Assembly (NCBI RefSeq): GCF_009729555.1 | Contig: NZ_WODC01000005.1 | Span: forward strand, 62,001-126,000 | Length of the DNA stretch: 64,000 bases | Source of the DNA: Pseudodesulfovibrio alkaliphilus | Lineage (GTDB): Bacteria > Desulfobacterota > Desulfovibrionia > Desulfovibrionales > Desulfovibrionaceae | Direction: 5' to 3' | In this document: positions 63,889-64,000 of the stretch, in pieces | How positions within the stretch are numbered: the first letter of the stretch is position 1 | Layout: every line of letters begins with the position of its first letter | Position numbers and translations under genes: made by a program | Notes under the pieces: generated by a model | What the model was told of the DNA's origin: nothing | The model's input: the letters and a program-made list of their open reading frames with translations, nothing else | Databases searched by the model: none

Positions 63889-64000
63889 ATGAGACCTGTA
63901 CAGATGAAAGAAGGTGTCCACTGGGTCGGCATAGTGGACTGGAACCGTCGGAATTTTCACGGTTACTCCAAGTCGCCCATGGGTACCACCTACAACAACT
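63889..64000 (+). CDS. roo: Rubredoxin-oxygen oxidoreductase (flavodiiron protein), 5' part
   Basis: The first 37 codons read [19 protein letters not shown], then [17 protein letters not shown]. This matches the N-terminus of D. gigas Roo (HWVGAIDWN, FHGY, GTTYN). Roo reduces oxygen to water with electrons from rubredoxin, whose gene is just upstream. The gene runs off the window. Confidence 0.88.
   Translation, partial: MRPVQMKEGVHWVGIVDWNRRNFHGYSKSPMGTTYNN

Overview
The window comes from a GC-rich, anaerobic, sulfate-reducer-like deltaproteobacterium, most likely Desulfovibrionaceae (Desulfovibrio or Pseudodesulfovibrio type). This rests on content: a periplasmic HydAB-type [FeFe] hydrogenase with hydE/hydF/hydG/TM1266 maturation genes, a second cytoplasmic [FeFe] hydrogenase, rubrerythrin-desulfoferrodoxin-rubredoxin-Roo oxygen defence, a haem-binding chemoreceptor like DcrA, TRAP transport, a PurS-PurL fusion and futalosine-pathway menaquinone synthesis. 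The species was not determined.

Layout. 1-5.6 kb: translation and SRP genes (3' part of ffh, rpsP, khpA, rimM, a long trmD fusion, rplS, rnhB, yraN). 5.6-11.6 kb: rsmI, bioB, bioY, then a PTS remnant (EIID, HPr, EI) and smpB. 11.8-19.8 kb: a candidate iron-acquisition locus. An AraC-type regulator gene sits behind a promoter that carries a Fur-box-like palindrome. It is followed by an operon coding for a UreG/HypB-like GTPase, a lone ABC ATPase, a signal-less solute-binding-like protein, a TonB-dependent receptor and a NitT/TauT-type ABC transporter. Most of its junctions overlap by 4 nt. 20-21.3 kb: an AT-rich islet with one ribbon-helix-helix-like gene next to tRNA-Asp and tRNA-Val. 21.4-32.9 kb: a Sun/RsmF-type methyltransferase, an FG-GAP protein with a TRAP transporter, a YdbH/YnbE/YdbL set, a pseudouridine synthase, a BON lipoprotein and an NlpC/P60 lipoprotein.

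33-45.3 kb is a hydrogenase region wholly on the minus strand. In transcription order it holds hydA-hydB (periplasmic enzyme), a long structured leader, TM1266-like, hydG, an aspartate ammonia-lyase homologue, an unknown protein, hydE and hydF. A NuoF-C-terminus/GltD-like fusion and a cytoplasmic [FeFe] hydrogenase follow. The maturases should serve both hydrogenases.

45.4-58.8 kb: a two-gene lactate/glycolate dehydrogenase module, secA, a DUF486 protein, menG/ubiE, a nucleotide-sugar dehydrogenase, mqnB, a polyprenyl diphosphate synthase and purL. 58.9-64 kb: a tetrahaem cytochrome with a haem-binding chemoreceptor, then a peroxide/oxygen stress block (perR, rbr, dfx, rubredoxin, start of roo). 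The perR and rbr promoters share the same architecture, TTGACA-N17-TAGTAA, with a PerR-box-like palindrome starting at the -10.

No CRISPR array, rRNA gene, insertion sequence or replication origin was seen. All assignments come from reading the sequence; no database search was run.
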